From the NCBI RefSeq assembly GCF_018812025.1, contig NC_063063.1, positions 3,688,672-3,752,671 on the forward strand: 64,000 bases of DNA, given 5' to 3'. The stretch is from Megalobrama amblycephala (taxonomy: Eukaryota; Chordata; Actinopteri; Cypriniformes; Xenocyprididae). Each line of letters starts with the position of its first letter. Position 1 is the stretch's first letter. The position numbers and the translations under genes are program-made. The notes beneath the pieces are model-generated. The model made no database searches, had not been told where the DNA came from, and saw only the letters and a list, made by a program, of their open reading frames with translations. Shown in pieces: positions 1 to 10,988 of the stretch.

Positions 1-8
1 CCACAGAC

Positions 9-1184
9 ATGGCAGTGAATGAAATACCATGCCTGGAGAATGTGGGACGTGTGGACTCAGAATCAGAATCTGATGAAGATGGTCTGCAACCAGAAGAATG
101 TGATGAAACTGAGACCATGGAAACACAGGCACCAGAGGCTGGCCCAAATACATGGCGGCAATGTCCAAAGGTGTGCAGAAAGTTTTGCTTAATTTTAAAA
201 AGAAAACAGTGGAACAAAATTAGACCACTACAGGGTTCCTCAAAATTAAGAAATCCTTGGACCCTTTTTCTTTATGATTGCTTTAAAGAAAAAAATCCAT
301 GCTGCACTCTTTCCTTCAAATATCAGCATGTAAAGGCTCTCCATAGCAACAAACGAAATGCTCCATACATACACATTTTAGCCATTTGCACATTCCCCTC
401 ATGCCCTGCCAAATACAGGTTCACGTTGAAGAACAAACCATCTACAATAGACAAACAGGTGAAATTCTTTGTTAAGCAAAGTGGAGAAATTCAACATAAA
501 GTCACAGAAAAAAAATTTAGGCCAGCAACACATCTAAAAAGAGGCAAGATTGCAAAATCTCTTTTTCATGGACCCAGCGATTATTTCTACCGCAGACTGC
601 GATCAGCATCAACAGGGGAACTTTTGGCTGGAAACATGACGAAGTGCCTGAACAGAAACGTCCTAAAAGTCATTGGGTCTGAGGTAAGGAGAAAGCAATG
701 TCTTCATAATGATATTTTGATGGAGATGCATCTCACACAATCCATACTAAAGGAGACAGACACCAAATATTTAAGAATTCCAGGGTACATTCAGCACCTT
801 AGTGTTGACCCATTTGGTGTACATATGTACACTGAAATGGGCATCAGCATTCTTGTTGAGCATTTAAGAACCAAAAGCCCAGTTACTCTATATCTTGATG
901 CTACAGGTGGGCTTGTATCAAAGCTACCAAATCAACCAAAAAAAGTGCTGTATTACTCCCTTATTCTTCCTGGGAAAGGTCGTGGTTCACCCCCTGTTCC
1001 TGTCTGTGAAATGCTTTCAAACCAGCATTCAGTTCCTCCTATTGCATTTTGGCTGATGCAATTTACATTACAGCTCTCAAAATACACACAACTGCATGTC
1101 CATCAAATTGAGACAGACTACAGCTGGGCTCTAATGCAAAGTGTCCTCCTTGCGTTCAATAAGGAAAACATCACCTCCTATTTG
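9..1184 (+). pseudogene. MULE-type DDE transposase-like region, N-terminal part (first exon, interrupted)
   Basis: Open frame of 392 codons from an ATG at 9, preceded by a possible acceptor (ccacag). It begins with an acidic stretch (SESESDEDG, residues ~17-25). A Cys-rich segment at residues ~136-145 (CTFPSCPAKY) recalls the WRKY/FLYWCH-like zinc module common in Mutator-like transposases. Two putative catalytic acids are D297 in YLDATGG and D370 in ETDYSW, the usual look of the first two acids of a MULE DDE core. The frame is cut at TCC-TAT-TTG by an L2 LINE and resumes in the same frame at 4168 if one copy of the 7-bp target duplication is counted. With the exons to 7667 it forms a transposase-Ulp1-PHD protein. 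MULE membership is by motif; the exact clade is not settled. It could be an autonomous transposon gene or a host gene derived from one. Confidence 0.6.
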
Positions 1185-4166
1185 TCATAATCATACCTTA
1201 GATCTAATACTGTCGCATGGAATTGATATTGATGCTGTTGAAATTCTACAGCAGAGCGATGATATATCAGATCATTATTTAGTGTCGTGTATAATACAAT
1301 TAGCCAAGGCTACAAAACCACCACCCAGCCATAAATATTGTAGAACCATCACGTCTACCACTAAAGATTGCTTTATAAATAATCTCCCTGAGCAGTTTCA
1401 TCGCCTTAGTATACCTGACAACTTAGAAGAACTCGATGCTGCAACAGAAACTATTGGCTCTCTCTTTTCCAGCACATTAGATGCAGTCGCTCCTTTACGT
1501 CTAAAGAAGATTAAGGAAACTAATCCAACGCCGTGGTATGATGAGCACACTCGGGCTCTAAAACGAGCAGTTAGAAAAACTGAACGTAGTTGGAAGAAAA
1601 CAAAACTAGAAGTTTTTCGCCTTTCGTGGAAAGAAAAAATGATTGAGTACAGAACGGCTATAAGAAATGCTAGATCTACTTATTTTTCAAATCTCTTAAT
1701 AGAAAACAAACATAATCCTAGGTATTTATTTGACACAGTGGCTAAATTAACTAGAAACAGAGATTCAACTGCTGACGTTTCCATAGAGCACAGCAGTAAT
1801 GACTTTATGAACTTCTTTACTTGCAAGATTGATAATATTAGAGAGAAAATTAAAAACATGCAACCGTCCACAGTTTCGCTTCAGACAGTGCACTGTAGTG
1901 TCCCTGAGGTAAAACTAGAATCATTCGCCGCTATAGGAGAGGAAGAATTATCTAAACTTATCAAATCATCAAAATCAACGACATGTATGTTAGACCCAAT
2001 GCCGACTAAACTACTGAAAGAAATGCTTCCAGAGGTCGTAGGTCCACTTCTTGATATAATTAATTCATCCTTAACACTAGGATACGTGCCAAAAACCTTT
2101 AAGCAGGCTATTATTAAACCTCTTATTAAAAAACCTCAACTAGATCCGAGAGATTTAGTAAATTACAGGCCAATCTCGAATCTACCTTTTCTGTCAAAGA
2201 TACTAGAAAAGGCAGTTTCAACACAACTGTGCTCCTTTTTAGAAAGAAATGGAATCTGTGAGGATTTCCAGTCAGGATTTAGACCATACCATAGTACTGA
2301 GACTGCTCTCGTTAGAGTTACAAATGATCTACTCTTATCATCCGATCGTGGCTGTATTTCTCTATTAGTGTTATTAGATCTCAGTGCTGCTTTTGACACT
2401 ATCGATCACAACATTCTTTTAAAAAGACTTGAAAACTATATTGGCATTAGTGGAATTGCTTTGGCATGGTTCAAATCGTACTTATCTGACCGTTATCAGT
2501 CTGTAGTAGTTAATGAAGAGATGTCGTATCGCTCACAAGTTCAATATGGAGTACCACAAGGCTCAGTACTAGGACCGTTGCTTTTCACTCTGTACATGCT
2601 GCCCTTAGGAGAGATAATTAGGAAGCATGGTGTTAGTTTTCACTGCTACGCTGATGATACTCAGCTCTATATTTCCTCGCGCCCTGACGAAACCTACAAA
2701 TTCACAAAACTAACAGAATGCATAGCTGACATTAAAAACTGGATGACAAGAAATTTCTTATTATTAAATTCAGAAAAAACTGATATCCTAATCTTTGGAC
2801 CAAAAACTTCCTCACGAAAAAACCTTGAATACTCCCTAACGCTTGACGGGTGCTCCATTAAACCTTCGTCCTCAGTTAGGAACCTGGGTGTGCTCTTCGA
2901 TACCAATCTTTCATTTGAAAGTCATGTTTCTAGTATCTGTAAAACCGCCTTCTTCCATCTAAAAAATATATCTAAATTACGACATATGCTCTCAATGACA
3001 AATGCGGAACAGTTGGTTCATGCATTCATGACCTCAAGACTAGATTATTGTAACGCTCTACTGGGTGGTTGTTCTGCTCGGCTTTTAAACAGACTACAGT
3101 TGGTCCAAAATGCGGCAGCTAGAGTTCTTACTAGAACCAGAAAGTATGACCATATTAGTCCAGTTCTGTCAACATTACATTGGCTCCCTATTAAACATCG
3201 TATAGATTTTAAAATCTTGCTACTTACTTATAAAGCTCTAAATGGTTTAGCTCCCCAGTACCTAAGTGAGCTCTTAATGCATTATAGTCCTTCACGTTTA
3301 TTGCGATCTCAGAATTCAGGCCAGTTGATAATACCCAGAATATCAAAATCAACTGAAGGCGGCAGATCCTTTTCCTATTTAGCACCTAAACTCTGGAACA
3401 ATCTTCCTAGCATTGTTCGGGAAGCAGACACACTCTGTCAGTTTAAATCTAGACTAAAAACACATCTCTTTGCTCTTGCATACACATAACACATTATCAA
3501 TACATTAACATTTTTCAAATCCGTTAAAGGATTGTTACGCTGCAATAATTAGGTCGGCCGGAACCGAGAACATTTCCTATAACACTAGATATACCTGTAC
3601 ATCAGAATAAGAATGGCATCTACGCTAATATCTGTCTCTCTGCTTATCCTGAGGTTTGCCGGGTGCTGGATCCAGGCCGTATCCAGATCAGATGGAGAAC
3701 CTGTGTCTGGACCTGACTACAACGTAGCCCAGGAGACAATGGGCCTACAGATCCAGTTCTGGCTGCATCTATAATTCAGATTTTTAATCCCCGTATCCGC
3801 TTACATATATTTATATATAATCTATTTTTAATCTCTATAATAAAAATGTATAATTCAGATTTTGATCTCCATATGCATTTACATATATTATATATATCTT
3901 CCAAGGGGTTTTTTCCCTCCTAGGACTTTTTTCCCAGTGTTAGCACGCTGGGTTTTTCTCCTAGGGGGTTTTTCCACCCCTGGGAGTCAGCCGACATTGG
4001 CTTAATGTAGCACCATCTTGTATATGTTACATATTACCACGCTTGTTTGTACAGCTTATTTTTAACCACTTCCCTTTTTTCTGTGCTTCTAATATGTAAA
4101 GCTGCTTTGAAACAATTACCAATTGTAAAAGCGCTATATAAATAAATTTGACTTGACTTGACTTGA
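1185..4166 (+). mobile_element. L2/CR1-clade LINE, 5'-truncated, inserted in the transposase gene
   Basis: The left edge follows CTATTTG (1178-1184) and the right edge precedes CTATCTG (4167-4173), a 7-bp target duplication with one mismatch. The 5' part, including most of the endonuclease, is missing, as expected from incomplete reverse transcription. The 3' untranslated part (3490-4166) ends in GCGCTATATAAATAAA followed by TTGAC repeats, the tail typical of fish L2 elements. The reverse transcriptase frame is uninterrupted, so the insertion is fairly young. It is younger than the gene it splits. Confidence 0.9.
1186..3489 (+). CDS. L2 LINE ORF2 fragment: end of endonuclease plus full reverse transcriptase
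   Basis: Roughly 767 codons without a stop. The start belongs to the C-terminal end of the APE-type endonuclease (SDHYL near residue 25 of the LINE part). The reverse transcriptase follows with motif A ([10 protein letters not shown]), [10 protein letters not shown], and the catalytic YADD at about 2647. A C-terminal region ending near 3489 ([11 protein letters not shown], then [10 protein letters not shown]) is typical of L2/CR1 proteins. The protein would reverse-transcribe LINE RNA at a nicked target. There is no own start codon because the 5' end is lost. The first 15 codons of the raw open frame (from 1141) are out-of-frame host-gene sequence and are excluded. Confidence 0.9.
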   Translation, partial: HNHTLDLILSHGIDIDAVEILQQSDDISDHYLVSCIIQLAKATKPPPSHKYCRTITSTTKDCFINNLPEQFHRLSIPDNLEELDAATETIGSLFSSTLDAVAPLRLKKIKETNPTPWYDEHTRALKRAVRKTERSWKKTKLEVFRLSWKEKMIEYRTAIRNARSTYFSNLLIENKHNPRYLFDTVAKLTRNRDSTADVSIEHSSNDFMNFFTCKIDNIREKIKNMQPSTVSLQTVHCSVPEVKLESFAAIGEEELSKLIKSSKSTTCMLDPMPTKLLKEMLPEVVGPLLDIINSSLTLGYVPKTFKQAIIKPLIKKPQLDPRDLVNYRPISNLPFLSKILEKAVSTQLCSFLERNGICEDFQSGFRPYHSTETALVRVTNDLLLSSDRGCISLLVLLDLSAAFDTIDHNILLKRLENYIGISGIALAWFKSYLSDRYQSVVVNEEMSYRSQVQYGVPQGSVLGPLLFTLYMLPLGEIIRKHGVSFHCYADDTQLYISSRPDETYKFTKLTECIADIKNWMTRNFLLLNSEKTDILIFGPKTSSRKNLEYSLTLDGCSIKPSSSVRNLGVLFDTNLSFESHVSSICKTAFFHLKNISKLRHMLSMTNAEQLVHAFMTSRLDYCNALLGGCSARLLNRLQLVQNAAARVLTRTRKYDHISPVLSTLHWLPIKHRIDFKILLLTYKALNGLAPQYLSELLMHYSPSRLLRSQNSGQLIIPRISKSTEGGRSFSYLAPKLWNNLPSIVREADTLCQFKSRLKTHLFALAYT

Positions 4167-5205
4167 CTATCTGGATAGAGCCTATAGCATTTGCAGAGGA
4201 CAAAAAACATGGGAGGAAATAAGACCTGTCACTGTGCTGCATCTCTGTGCTGCTCATATACTAAAAGCAGTTAGACAGGCAATAACTAGGCACACCAAGG
4301 ATAATGGCCTGAGAGACTTTGTGACATTTGGCTTTGCAAGACTGCAAAATGCTAGCTCAATCAATGACTCTGCAAGCATCTTCAGAGCATTGTGCACAGT
4401 TTTGTCAACACCTAAAAACTCAGCAGCAGTCAAAGCAAGCTTGCATTTCATGGAGAGCATCATTTTAAAAGAGGAACAGTTGGAAGATGCAGTGGTGGGA
4501 GATTCCGAAACAGATCACTCTGGTGAAGAAAAAAAGGACCTTAAATCAATTGTGAACAGGTCTCCATTCACCTCATTTTTCCATCAGCTGTTGGAAGAGG
4601 TCTTAGAACAGGCAGCAAATGAAACGGAGTCAACTGAGGACAACCTTTACTTCTGTCCAGGCATTATAAACTTCCTATTTGATAACTACCTTGCCATCTT
4701 TCCCCTGTGGAGTGGGTTACTCTTAGGAAGTTTGAAGAGGTATGCCTCAGACGACAATACTGTGGACACAAAGAGCCGACCAGAGAAAACAAGAGACACA
4801 AATTGTCATGTTGAGAATTGGTTCGGGATCATCAAGCAATCAATTATTAAGACAAAATGTGTTCGACCAGGAACATTTGTCAGGAAAATGTTTCTTGCCC
4901 TTCAGGCAAGATATACAGAACACATTTTGGAACATAACCTCTCCCAAGACCTGCTTCTGAGACCTCTTCGAACAAAGGACATTTCCCACTGCCATGAAAC
5001 ATGGGCAAAGACCAATAAAAGAACATTCCCAGCCTCCAAATCAAAGTTCTATTCTCCTCCTCCTTGTGTGCCAGCCCCCCAGAAAAAGAAAAAGACACCG
5101 ATTAACCAAAAGGATGTGACATGCATAGATGGGTATGGCCAAGAAAGCAAGTCAAATTTGGTCCCCTGTGATCTTTCCTCAAAGGTAGTTCCTGTGGAGG
5201 AAGAG
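4167..5205 (+). pseudogene. MULE-type transposase-like region, C-terminal part of the core (continuation of 9-1184)
   Basis: Continues the 9-1184 frame after the LINE. HLCAAH (4240-4257) matches the Cys/His element between the second and third acids of MULE transposases. E at 4813-4815 in VENWFGIIKQ is the best candidate for the third acid. A basic, proline-rich tail (CVPAPQKKKK, near 5068-5097) may be a nuclear localisation signal. The exon ends at GAGGAAGAG|GTAATA (donor at 5206). The region continues into tandem copies of its own last 90 bases and then into the Ulp1 exons. Confidence 0.6.
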
Positions 5206-5666
5206 GTAATAAAAGTAAATATTATTAAATTGTATATTGCAATGCATACAATGTTACAAGCAGAAGCAACACTACTTTAACTGAGTATTATTACAGGTTG
5301 ACATGCTAGATGGGTACAGCCAAGAAAGCAAGTCAAATTTGGTCCCCTGTGATCTTTCCTCAAAGGTAGTTCCTGTGGAGGAAGAGGTAATAAAAGTAAA
5401 TATTATTAAATTGTATATTGCAATGCATACAATGTTACAAGCAGAAGCAACAGTACTTTAACTGAGTATTATTACAGGTTGACATGCTAGATGGGTACAG
5501 CCAAGAAAGCAAGTCAAATTTGGTCCCCTGTGATCTTTCCTCAAAGGTAGTTCCTGTGGAGGAAGAGGTAATAAAAGTAAATATTATTAAATTGTATATT
5601 GCAATGCATACAATGTTACAAGTAAAAGCAACACTACTTTAACTGAATATTATTACAGGTTGACAT
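5120..5666 (+). repeat. Tandem 181-bp repeat, 3 copies, each carrying a 90-bp exon and an intron
   Basis: The motif GATGGGTA starts at 5128, 5309 and 5490, a period of 181 bp, and the copies are nearly identical. Each unit holds the end of an exon, a donor (GAG|GTAATA), a ~91-bp intron and an acceptor (TTACAG). Copies 2 and 3 define exons 5297-5386 and 5478-5567, exactly 90 bp (30 codons) in phase 0, so the duplication adds 30-residue repeats without breaking the frame. The next unique exon starts at 5659 with the same first bases (GTTGACATGCTA). Confidence 0.9.
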
Positions 5667-6853
5667 GCTATGGCAAAGTGATCCTACTGACCTTATTGTG
5701 GTGATTGTAAGAGCCCCTGACAGGAAACAGGAGTACCTGTTGCATCACAGGGATTTTCAAACTTTGAGGCCACACGAATTGTTAGTTGGGGAGGTAAGTT
5801 CATGATATATAATATAATATAATATAATATAATATAATATAATATATATATAATATAATATAATATAATATAATATAATATATATAATATAATATAATAT
5901 AATATAATATAATATAATATAATATAATATAATATAATAAATGCACCGTTCAAAATGTGCCATTTGGTTTGAGTTTGTGTGTGAGAAGTATTTAAGACTT
6001 AAATAAAACAAATAATGTGATTTGAAATACAATATGCTTTTAACTTTTCAACCTCTCATTCAGGCAATTGAGAGCTACTTCTGCACTGTTCTCAATTCTT
6101 GTGATGCAACTGGTAAGATCTTTCAGTTAAGTCATTACATCACTGGTGTCATTTTGCGTGGCAAAAGAGAACAGATGGCTCGACAAGGGTTGAGAAAAGT
6201 GAGTGAAAGAGTTACAAAAGTGTTTTGACTGAACATCTACCCTATCACAATTGCTTGAATTGTCATTAACTTTGTCATTTTTGCCACACAGGTGAACTTT
6301 GAGGATTACAATGGTGTAATCACTTTTGTAAATACTGGCAATGTGCACTGGAAGTTTGTGGTGAGTGAAAACACTATGATCTTCATTTACACTAATGTGC
6401 AAATATGTTCTGTACTACACCTTAAAAAGCCAGGTATTGTTTATATTGTGTATATATGATTGAGCTTATGTTTGGGTATGTCATTGATTCATACAGTATT
6501 TTTTTATCTTTCTAGTATCTGCATGCTATATCACAAACCATTTTTGTTGTTGACCCTCAATCTGGCACTAATGAAATGGAAGAAGCAAAAAAGGCGTGTT
6601 ACAGATTTGGGTAGGAGCTTGTTACTTTAATGTCCTGTTATTATTCTGCTGTATCAGAATGTTCTGATGAAGGTATATTTGACAGAATTATACTACACAA
6701 CTTAAATGTATTTCTTAAAAAACAGGGAATACTTCAAAATGAGACAACGTCAGTATGGAAAAGAGGACTGGGTGAAAGCCAAATGGAAACCTGGCAAAAT
6801 CCACCACACATTTCAAAGAGATGGCACGAGCTGTGGTTGTTTTTGTAATGCAG
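5659..6853 (+). pseudogene. Ulp1/C48-type cysteine protease domain, exons of the MULE-Ulp1-PHD gene
   Basis: Exons by GT-AG sites and phase: 5659-5793 (45 codons), 6064-6198 (45), 6292-6360 (23), 6516-6610 and 6726-6853. Together they show a Ulp1 triad: His in HWKF (6346-6348), Asp in VVDP (6552-6554) and Cys in GTSCG (6832-6834). Ulp1 folds cleave ubiquitin-like modifiers; here the substrate is unknown. The last exon carries one extra T just after the catalytic Cys, so the frame is lost before the probable GC donor (CAG|GCAAGG at 6854). Linking a Ulp1 domain to a transposase is known from several eukaryotic DNA transposon groups. The intron 5794-6063 contains an AATAT microsatellite. Confidence 0.7.
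5803..5941. repeat. AATAT pentanucleotide microsatellite in an intron
   Basis: About 27 near-perfect copies of the 5-base unit with a few TATATA interruptions. It lies wholly inside the intron 5794-6063. Long open frames on the minus strand here (Tyr-Ile-Leu repeats) are an artefact of the repeat. Confidence 0.95.
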
Positions 6854-7162
6854 GCAAGGGTGTCTACAGATATTAACATGTCAAATTTAAGACTTTTATT
6901 AGGAAAACTTTGACATTCTAAGACTTTTTATTAAGGACCCGCAGCCACCCTGGTAACTGAATGTTGGTTTACAAAATATTCATGACAAAACTGGGAACAC
7001 CAAGGTCATGGCTTATTTTTCCACACAAATATGAAAACATGTATAACTTGAATGCACTGTACTGTAAATTGCTTTGGATTAAAGTGTCTGTCAAATGCAC
7101 ATTGCACTTATATTTTCTCATAGTTCATTTTGTATTTTAACATGCTGCTGTCATACCACCAG

Positions 7163-7667
7163 ATGGCCAAGCTTGTGGTGCAGGAATTTCCACAAATTCC
7201 TGGCAGCATGGAAATAACCCCCACCAAAGACTGGATGTGCCATTGCCGAAGAAAAATGGCAGAAGAAATTCTTCAGGCATCAGGTATTGTAAACAATCCT
7301 TAAAGTACATCCGTAAAGACAACAATCCTGAAAGTGCATTCCATATACTTAAGAGTTTAACAATTTAAGTCTTGTTTTTTCATTTACATTTAAATAATTG
7401 CAGTGTCAAAGGAGGAGTATTGTTCTTTGTGTGGGACTAATGAATCTCCTCAAATGGAAGAGCCCTGTATTTGGGTAGTCAATTTGTATTTCACGTGAAT
7501 ATCTTCTATTTATGGATTGTAAAACCAAAGTAAAATTAACTTTGACCACGTGTGTCCTGCTTTCTCAGGTTCAGTGCGAAAAATGCAAGAGGTGGTATCA
7601 TATAAAATGCTTAAATGTTGCAGTCCCACAGGAAGACCAACCATGGTTCTGTTGCTTATGTATTTAA
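7163..7667 (+). pseudogene. C-terminal exons with PHD zinc finger (end of the MULE-Ulp1-PHD gene)
   Basis: Exon 7163-7283 (starts MAKLVVQEFP) joins in phase to 7404-7474 and 7569-7667, which ends in TAA. The last two exons encode a PHD-type Cys4-His-Cys3 finger: CSLC, a Cys in EEPC, CEKC, H and C in YHIKC, then CCLC. PHD fingers usually read histone H3 tails, so this would give the protein a chromatin contact. A polyadenylation signal (AATAAA) lies at about 7780. Phase fits the upstream Ulp1 exons once the one-base insertion near 6838 is discounted. Confidence 0.75.
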
Positions 7668-8838
7668 GTTAAAAAAAATTATTTTTTGGATTTGTTTCAA
7701 ACAATGTGTTAATCTATGCAGTGATAAACATGATTGTTTATATGTAGTTCACTTAGTTTAAAAACAAGACATGTCTGTAATAAAGAGCTGAAAACAATCA
7801 CTGAACCCCTTTGTTTGTTTGTTTTTTATCTACTAAATCAATTAAACATTGCATTTCTGTTAAGTTCAGTATGTTACAGCATTGCAAAATTTGATAGGAT
7901 CCAGTAGATGTTACAATGCCTGAAAGATGAGTATTGTGTCGGATAGAGTTTGTTTGTGTTACTGCTGTTCTAAGGCAATTTGTGCAACCACTGAAATTGT
8001 ATTGAAAATTTAGAGGTACCACAGTGGCAAAGATATGTTTTATAAAGAGGACAGCCCACAATTCAGCTGTGTTGGAAAGTGGGAAGTTTCAGTTGTAGTA
8101 TGTTTAGAAGGGTTCATAGAAAAAAAAAATACAGCTTATTCTATAAGGTACAGTGGGGGAAAATGCCCCACTTAAGGACTGTAATTTTTTTTTTTTTTTC
8201 TGTGAAAAGATACATGTGTCTAGAACAGTTATTCTAGATTCAGTGACAATGACAAAAATTATAAACCAAGTATGAAAAATGTCCAGAGTTTTGCTATTAG
8301 ATTAGTAATGCCATTAGATTTGAACAAAAAGTAAATTTGTACCAAGAGGGTAAAATGCCCCCACTCTGACAAAGCAATTTGCTTTATATATTTACAAAGT
8401 ACAAGCAGTACCACCACAACTAAAATGAACTAAATAAATTAAAGTCTTAAAATATAACCAATATTATGAATTCCAAAATTATAAAGCCTATATGAATATA
8501 TATATTTTTTTAAATAGTTTGCTGATGCTAACTGGCTAGCTAACTAACCAGATAACTTGAGGTAGGCTAATTTTTAAATATGAAGTCCAAATATTTTATT
8601 CAACCACCTAGTTAGATACATTTGATGGAAAAACAAAGGTGATGTTCTGAACATGATAACTACAGTAATTATGATGGGGTCGTTTTACCCGACAGATTAT
8701 GTTTGAAAAAAACTTCATTCTGAAAATAAAATTATATTTTCCTTAAATGACATGTACTCCCTAACTACACAGGGCTTACTATTCTCATATCATATATAAC
8801 TGTGAGGTTCTGCAAAACAAGCTTTAAAACATTTATTG
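7668..8838. other. 3' flank of the MULE-Ulp1-PHD gene, no gene seen
   Basis: AT-rich DNA. It holds a probable 3' UTR to about 7790 and two short echoes of the string GGGGNAAAATGCCCC (near 8156 and 8350), which may be arms of an old MITE. No coding exon is supported. Confidence 0.5.
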
Positions 8839-9010
8839 CTTTGAATAAAAGTGTCTGTCAAATGCACATTGCACTTATATTTTCCCATAGTTCGTTTTGT
8901 ATTTTAACATTTGACTGCTGTCATACCACCAGATGGCCAAGCTTGTGGTGCAGGAATTTCCTCAAATTCTTGACAGCATGGAAATAACACAGAAGACTGG
9001 ATGTGCCACT
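8839..9010 (+). pseudogene. Duplicate copy of the exon at 7163 with its upstream intron
   Basis: About 170 bp nearly the same as 7070-7250, including the acceptor (CATACCACCAG) and the exon start ATGGCCAAGCTTGTGG at 8933. The copy has small indels and ends inside the exon. It is a partial local duplication or the remains of a second gene copy. Confidence 0.85.
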
Positions 9011-10979
9011 GCACTGTGCTACAAGAGAGAATACGTGTTTATTAAAATGAACATCACCAAACTTGTTCTTTGTTGAAACAGGACACATTTATTATAGAGT
9101 AAAAATATTTCACAAGCGCGTTCTGTAAAAATAGTAGTACACAAACGGTTAGCAGATTTTATTCTCTACAACGAGTACCGGGATTTGTGCATTTAATTTA
9201 TTTATAATTTATCTCAAGTCATAAACTAATAAAACACAACAATTTCAGTACACTGTTTAAGCAGGTGCGAGTGGAAAGCGACGTGTACATGAGACTTTAT
9301 AAAAAATAGCATTGGCAAAATTTTTGTTGAAAAAAAATGGCTTTAGTACTATATTACGTAATTTTAAAGAAATATATTTAACATGATTTTAAAACAATTT
9401 GTTCCACCATTCAAAAACCACTAAATACAAATTTACTAAAAAAATTAGTTACCTAATTAAATTCAACGCAATGTACTCACATATGTTTCCTAGGTGCTAG
9501 ATAATGATTAAATAATTTGGGGTCAATCTATGCAAAAAACTGAAAAGATATGAATAATCATTTATACAATCCTGTACTGAATTGTGGTCATTTTTGGTAA
9601 CTATAACTGATATTACATATTCTCTGAATCATGCAAAAGCATTTTGCAATTAAATTTGTAAACTCAAGTGAAAACATTTGAAATCTGAATGTTGATTGAT
9701 TAAAAGGAAATCAAAATTATTTCAATAGAATGGTTTAGCACAACTGTGCACATTCAGCACCAAGCTGTGGACAGAGGCTGAATCATAAGGAATCATTTAT
9801 ATGTTCATGGGGGTCTGAAGAATTTGTGCATTTACAGCCAAGTACATTATAGAAAGAGTATGATGCCAATAATGTTACTGTACTATACACCATCACTCAT
9901 GAAATTAAGGAGGATAATTTTGTTATAGTCATAGTTCTGCAAGATTGGACACATCAATCAATGCACATATATCATGATGTTGTGAGAGTTTAATGTTACA
10001 TTAAAGTGGTATATGACAGGTAAACATAAAAGATAGACAGTGTATTAAGTTTGTTCAATCTTTAATTAGAGAACACTGTTACATACCTCATTATAATGAT
10101 CACAACTCTATATCACATGTAATGCAAACAAAAAACAAGTGGAAAAACAAGAAAAATTAAAAACCTATTACCTATTAACCAAATACATTGTACAAACAAA
10201 CAAACAAACAAACAAACAGTAGACTAGTTGAAGTCAGTACCGCTGTCATACATTGTAGATGTACATTTCAGCTCCATGGACAGTGGCAGTGCAGAACGAA
10301 TTTTCTTTGTTCCTTGTTCAGGTCTAAAAATAAATTGTGTAACGTTTTAAATCAAGGCAAGGAGAGATTTTCAGCTTAAAAGAAGGTTGTCATTAAAGTA
10401 TCATGTAGTTTGTAGACGGTCCCTCAGAAGTTCATGACGTCACATCTTTCCATAGAGAACAATGTGTTTTTCAGCTTTTACAAACGTCGTCTTCTGCATA
10501 AAAATGTGTTGTAGTTTATAGTCATAATAGTCGGTAATGATAATTAACTGAAATGATTACGTTTAAATGCATAACAACAAAGTTATTGAACCTGAAAGAC
10601 CGAATGTGCGAATATCAAACCAACTTTACCACACTACAGATTATTACGTCACTATAGCAAAAGTATGTAGTATTTCTTTACCGTTTTTATAGGCATATAT
10701 CTTAATTTATACATTAATTTATACATATACTATTGCGCAATGGCGGCGCCAGCGACCTGTCCGTCTTGAAAATGAACGCTTTGCTTTGACGCAGTTAAGC
10801 AGTTTACACGCGCCTGCTGAAATATACATTTGATTACATTTTGGAGAACAGACCGAAGAAGATCCGTCAATGTGTATTTGATCATTGTTTGTGTCAAGTT
10901 CAGATATGAGCGCGAGCACATGTAAAGAGTTTTCTCTCTTCTTTAAAATGTAACGTTAGCTGTATACGTTATTAATATA
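9011..10979. other. AT-rich intergenic stretch, no gene seen
   Basis: No long open frame, splice-supported exon or known repeat end was recognised. A short CAAA run lies at 10192-10217. Open frames on both strands between 10188 and 10921 lack recognisable domains. Confidence 0.5.
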
Positions 10980-10988
10980 GTAACGATA

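Noticed and set aside
5120..5666. CRISPR-like array
   Set aside because: The repeated unit is 181 bp with no spacers and holds an exon and intron in a vertebrate genome.
5693..6032. Minus-strand open frames of Tyr-Ile-Leu repeats
   Set aside because: They are translations of the AATAT microsatellite in an intron.
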